Below, piece after piece: positions 6,322 through 7,828 of a DNA stretch of 7,828 bases. The first letter of the stretch is position 1. Each line of letters opens with the position of its first letter. The position numbers were made by a program, and so were the translations under genes. The notes below the pieces were generated by a model. It saw only the letters and a list, made by a program, of their open reading frames with translations, was not told where the DNA came from and did no database searches. Origin of the DNA: Candidatus Komeilibacteria bacterium RIFCSPLOWO2_02_FULL_48_11 (GTDB taxonomy: Bacteria; Patescibacteriota; Patescibacteriia; UBA2169); the NCBI GenBank assembly GCA_001818435.1, contig MHKO01000047.1:5391-13218 (forward strand). Reading direction: 5' to 3'.

Positions 6322-7335
6322 ATGCCAGATAAAGCGAGCATCAAGGAGAAAAACGCTGTTATCGAGGAGGCGGTACGGCAGATAAAAGACCGTTTTGGGG
6401 AGGGAATCATCATGCGCTTCGGCGAAGCGCAGTCAGTTGACGTGGACATTATTTCCACCGGCTGTCTTTCTTTAGACATCGCTTTAGGCGTGGGCGGGGT
6501 GCCGCGCAGCCGGGTGATTGAGATTTTCGGGCCCGAGGCTTCGGGCAAAACCACCCTGGCCCAGCACATTATCGCTGAAGTGCAAAAAACCGGCGGGGTG
6601 GCCGCTTTTGTGGACGCCGAGCACGCTTTGGACCCGGACTATGCCCGCAAGATAGGGGTTAAAGTTGATGATTTGCTGATTTCCCAGCCTGACAATGGCG
6701 AGCAGGCTCTTGATATTGTGGAAACTCTGGTCCGTTCCGGGGCCGTGGACGTGATAGTGGTGGACAGCGTGGCCGCCCTTACTCCCAAGGCCGAAATTGA
6801 AGGCGAAATGGGCGACGTGCACATGGGCTTGCAGGCCAGGCTGATGTCGCAGGCTCTGCGCAAGCTCACGGCCATTGTGGGCAAAAGCCGCACCATAGTC
6901 ATTTTCATCAACCAGATTAGGTACAAGATTGGCATTGTGTTCGGCAATCCCGAGGTTACTCCCGGGGGCAATGCTTTGAAGTTTTACAGCTCAGTGCGCA
7001 TTGAAGTGCGCCGGGCGGCGCAGATTAAAAAAGGCGATAAGATTATCGGCAATCGCGTTAAAGCTAAAATCGTCAAAAACAAAGTGGCCGCGCCGTTCCA
7101 AACTTGCGAGTTTGACATTATGTACAATGAAGGGATTTCCAGAAGCGGCGATTTGATAGACATTGGTTCCGAGATGGGAGTGATTGCCAAAAGCGGCAAC
7201 AGCTACAGCTATGGCGAAGAGCGGCTGGGCGTGGGCCGCGAGAACGCTAGAATGTATTTAGCCACCAATATTGAGCTGATGGAAAAGATTAGGCAGGAGG
7301 CTTGGGAGAAGTTTAAGAAAGAGAAGGAGGTATAA
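6322..7335 (+). CDS. recA: Recombinase RecA
   Basis: RecA forms ATP-dependent filaments on single-stranded DNA and catalyses strand exchange; in SOS-proficient bacteria it also triggers LexA cleavage. The 337-residue protein is full length. It has an N-terminal helix (about 9-35, ending IIMRFGE), Walker A GPEASGKT (70-77), the catalytic glutamate E100 in VDAEHALDP, Walker B VIVVDS (144-149), loop L1 (about 158-172, EGEMGDVHMG), the FINQIR motif (195-200, with the ATP-sensing Gln198) and loop L2 (about 201-217, FGNPEVTPGG). The C-terminal domain ends KFKKEKEV, basic rather than the acidic tail of E. coli RecA. Two positions differ from the common form: IRMKIG reads IRYKIG and NPETT reads NPEVT. 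There is no Shine-Dalgarno site and no visible SOS box in the 18-base gap after the rodZ-like gene, so expression probably comes from upstream. Confidence 0.99.
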   Translation: MPDKASIKEKNAVIEEAVRQIKDRFGEGIIMRFGEAQSVDVDIISTGCLSLDIALGVGGVPRSRVIEIFGPEASGKTTLAQHIIAEVQKTGGVAAFVDAEHALDPDYARKIGVKVDDLLISQPDNGEQALDIVETLVRSGAVDVIVVDSVAALTPKAEIEGEMGDVHMGLQARLMSQALRKLTAIVGKSRTIVIFINQIRYKIGIVFGNPEVTPGGNALKFYSSVRIEVRRAAQIKKGDKIIGNRVKAKIVKNKVAAPFQTCEFDIMYNEGISRSGDLIDIGSEMGVIAKSGNSYSYGEERLGVGRENARMYLATNIELMEKIRQEAWEKFKKEKEV

Positions 7336-7440
7336 GCAGATAGACGCGGATTTACGCAGAAACAAAACACGCTCCGGAAATTTTTGGAGCGTGTTTTAAA
7401 ATTTCGCGTAAATCAGCGTCGCCATCCGCGTCTATCCGCT
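7335..7440. repeat. Long imperfect palindrome filling the recA-rpsR gap
   Basis: The outer arms 7335-7351 (AGCAGATAGACGCGGAT) and 7424-7440 are inverted copies matching at 16 of 17 bases. The inner arms 7351-7362 (TTTACGCAGAAA) and 7402-7412 (TTTCGCGTAAA) pair with one extra base. Between the right arms is an unpaired insert (about 7413-7423). The left arm begins at the last base of the recA stop codon and the right arm ends one base before the rpsR stop codon, so the element is the whole gap. The core is the terminator at 7364-7397. I recall GATAGACGCGGAT/TTACGC-like repeats as dispersed in other genomes; I could not check this. Confidence 0.7.
7364..7397. terminator. Bidirectional intrinsic terminator between recA and rpsR
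   Basis: AAAACACGCTCC (7364-7375) and GGAGCGTGTTTT (7386-7397) form a perfect 12-bp stem around a 10-base loop, which may itself pair in part (GGA with TTT). The A-run on one side and T-run on the other give a U-tail on either strand, as expected between convergent genes. Confidence 0.85.
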
Positions 7441-7441
7441 T

Positions 7442-7657
7442 CTATTCTACGACAAACGGCAAAAAGCCCATGATGCGCGCCTGCTTGATGGCGGCCGTAA
7501 CCGGGCGCTGGTGCTTAGTGCACGCGCCGCTTCTCTTTTTGGGCACAATCTTGCCATAAGCGGACAGGAAGCGCTTTAGCAAATCCGTATCTTTATAATC
7601 AATGTCGGTAATGTTGTTCTTGCAGATATAGCAGTTTTTTACTTTAGCTTTCATCAT
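7442..7657 (-). CDS. rpsR: Small-subunit ribosomal protein bS18, zinc-binding form
   Basis: This 71-residue protein is a component of the 30S platform. It contains the S18 core (YKDTDLLKRFLSAYGKIVPKK, then RPVTAAIKQARIMGFLPFV). Cysteines C9 and C12 (CYIC) with C46 and H49 (CTKH) form a C-x2-C...C-x2-H set, the cysteine-bearing zinc-type S18. The frame could extend back to 7690, but that would overlap the end of ssb and add residues unlike S18. The tandem ATGs at 7655-7657 and 7652-7654 are therefore the likely starts; the first is used here and cannot be distinguished from the second. No Shine-Dalgarno site is visible. It lies 13 bases downstream of ssb, the usual ssb-rpsR order, and was probably co-transcribed with it. 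Confidence 0.95.
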   Translation of the reverse strand: MMKAKVKNCYICKNNITDIDYKDTDLLKRFLSAYGKIVPKKRSGACTKHQRPVTAAIKQARIMGFLPFVVE

Positions 7658-7670
7658 AATAGTTAGAGAG

Positions 7671-7828
7671 TTAGAACGGAATATCCTCAACGTTAATTTC
7701 CTCTTCAGTGCTGACAGTGGCCGAAGGACTGGCTACTGGCTCTTCTGGCAAAGGCGGCTCATAAGCCGGCCGGGGGTTGACCGAATCACTTTTGCGGTCA
7801 AGCATAATCATGTTCTCGGCAATCACCT
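7671..7828 (-). CDS. ssb: Single-stranded DNA-binding protein SSB, C-terminal part
   Basis: This was read by hand on the minus strand from the window edge to the TAA at 7671-7673; the 5' part lies beyond base 7828. The visible 52 residues begin VIAENMIMLDRK, the end of the SSB OB-fold (typically TEVVAENMIMLD). A Pro/Glu/Ser-rich disordered linker follows, then the acidic tail EEEINVEDIPF, the family hallmark (DDDIPF in E. coli) that docks repair and replication partners. SSB coats single-stranded DNA during replication, repair and RecA loading. Its position just before rpsR supports the call. Confidence 0.93.
   Translation of the reverse strand, partial: VIAENMIMLDRKSDSVNPRPAYEPPLPEEPVASPSATVSTEEEINVEDIPF

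Noticed and set aside
7658..7690. Longer rpsR start at 7690
   Set aside because: It would overlap the ssb end (stop at 7671-7673) and adds residues not seen in S18; tandem ATGs at 7652-7657 fit the family length.

Overview
The window looks like part of a small-genome bacterium of the candidate phyla radiation, most likely Parcubacteria/Patescibacteria. This is inferred from three things: the gene order ftsK - rodZ-like - recA, the general style of these proteins, and dispersed palindromic intergenic repeats of a kind I recall from such genomes. Every gene reads in the standard bacterial code (ftsK ends in TGA), so a UGA-recoding lineage is not needed. I saw no rRNA, tRNA, CRISPR array or transposase gene.

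Left third (1-2910), accessory in character, all on the plus strand. The first gene is the 3' part of an AbiEii-type nucleotidyltransferase, cut by the window edge. Next comes a small single-domain cupin with a strong ribosome binding site. Last is a GC-rich PurF-type amidophosphoribosyltransferase with its own predicted promoter, a strong ribosome binding site and a clear intrinsic terminator (2939-2970). No other purine gene is present. The PurF glutaminase residues and four Fe-S cysteines are intact, but its PRPP loop carries unusual substitutions.

Central and right part (3003-7335), core functions, plus strand. ftsK (DNA translocase) starts from a predicted extended -10 promoter. A gap of about 300 bases follows, mostly filled by a 236-base structured repeat bounded by 12-base inverted ends. 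Then come a membrane-anchored RodZ-like helix-turn-helix protein and recA, only 18 bases apart and probably co-transcribed.

Right edge (7335-7828). recA converges on a minus-strand rpsR and the 3' end of ssb, in the common bacterial order ssb-rpsR. The whole recA/rpsR gap is one imperfect palindrome with a perfect 12-bp bidirectional terminator at its centre.

The core genes serve chromosome handling (FtsK segregation, RecA recombination, SSB), cell shape (RodZ-like) and translation (bS18). The cupin and purF differ from them in ribosome-binding-site strength, and purF also in base composition, which suggests separate acquisition. I found no convincing wholly new multi-gene system. The items most worth a second look are the altered PurF and the two palindromic intergenic elements.
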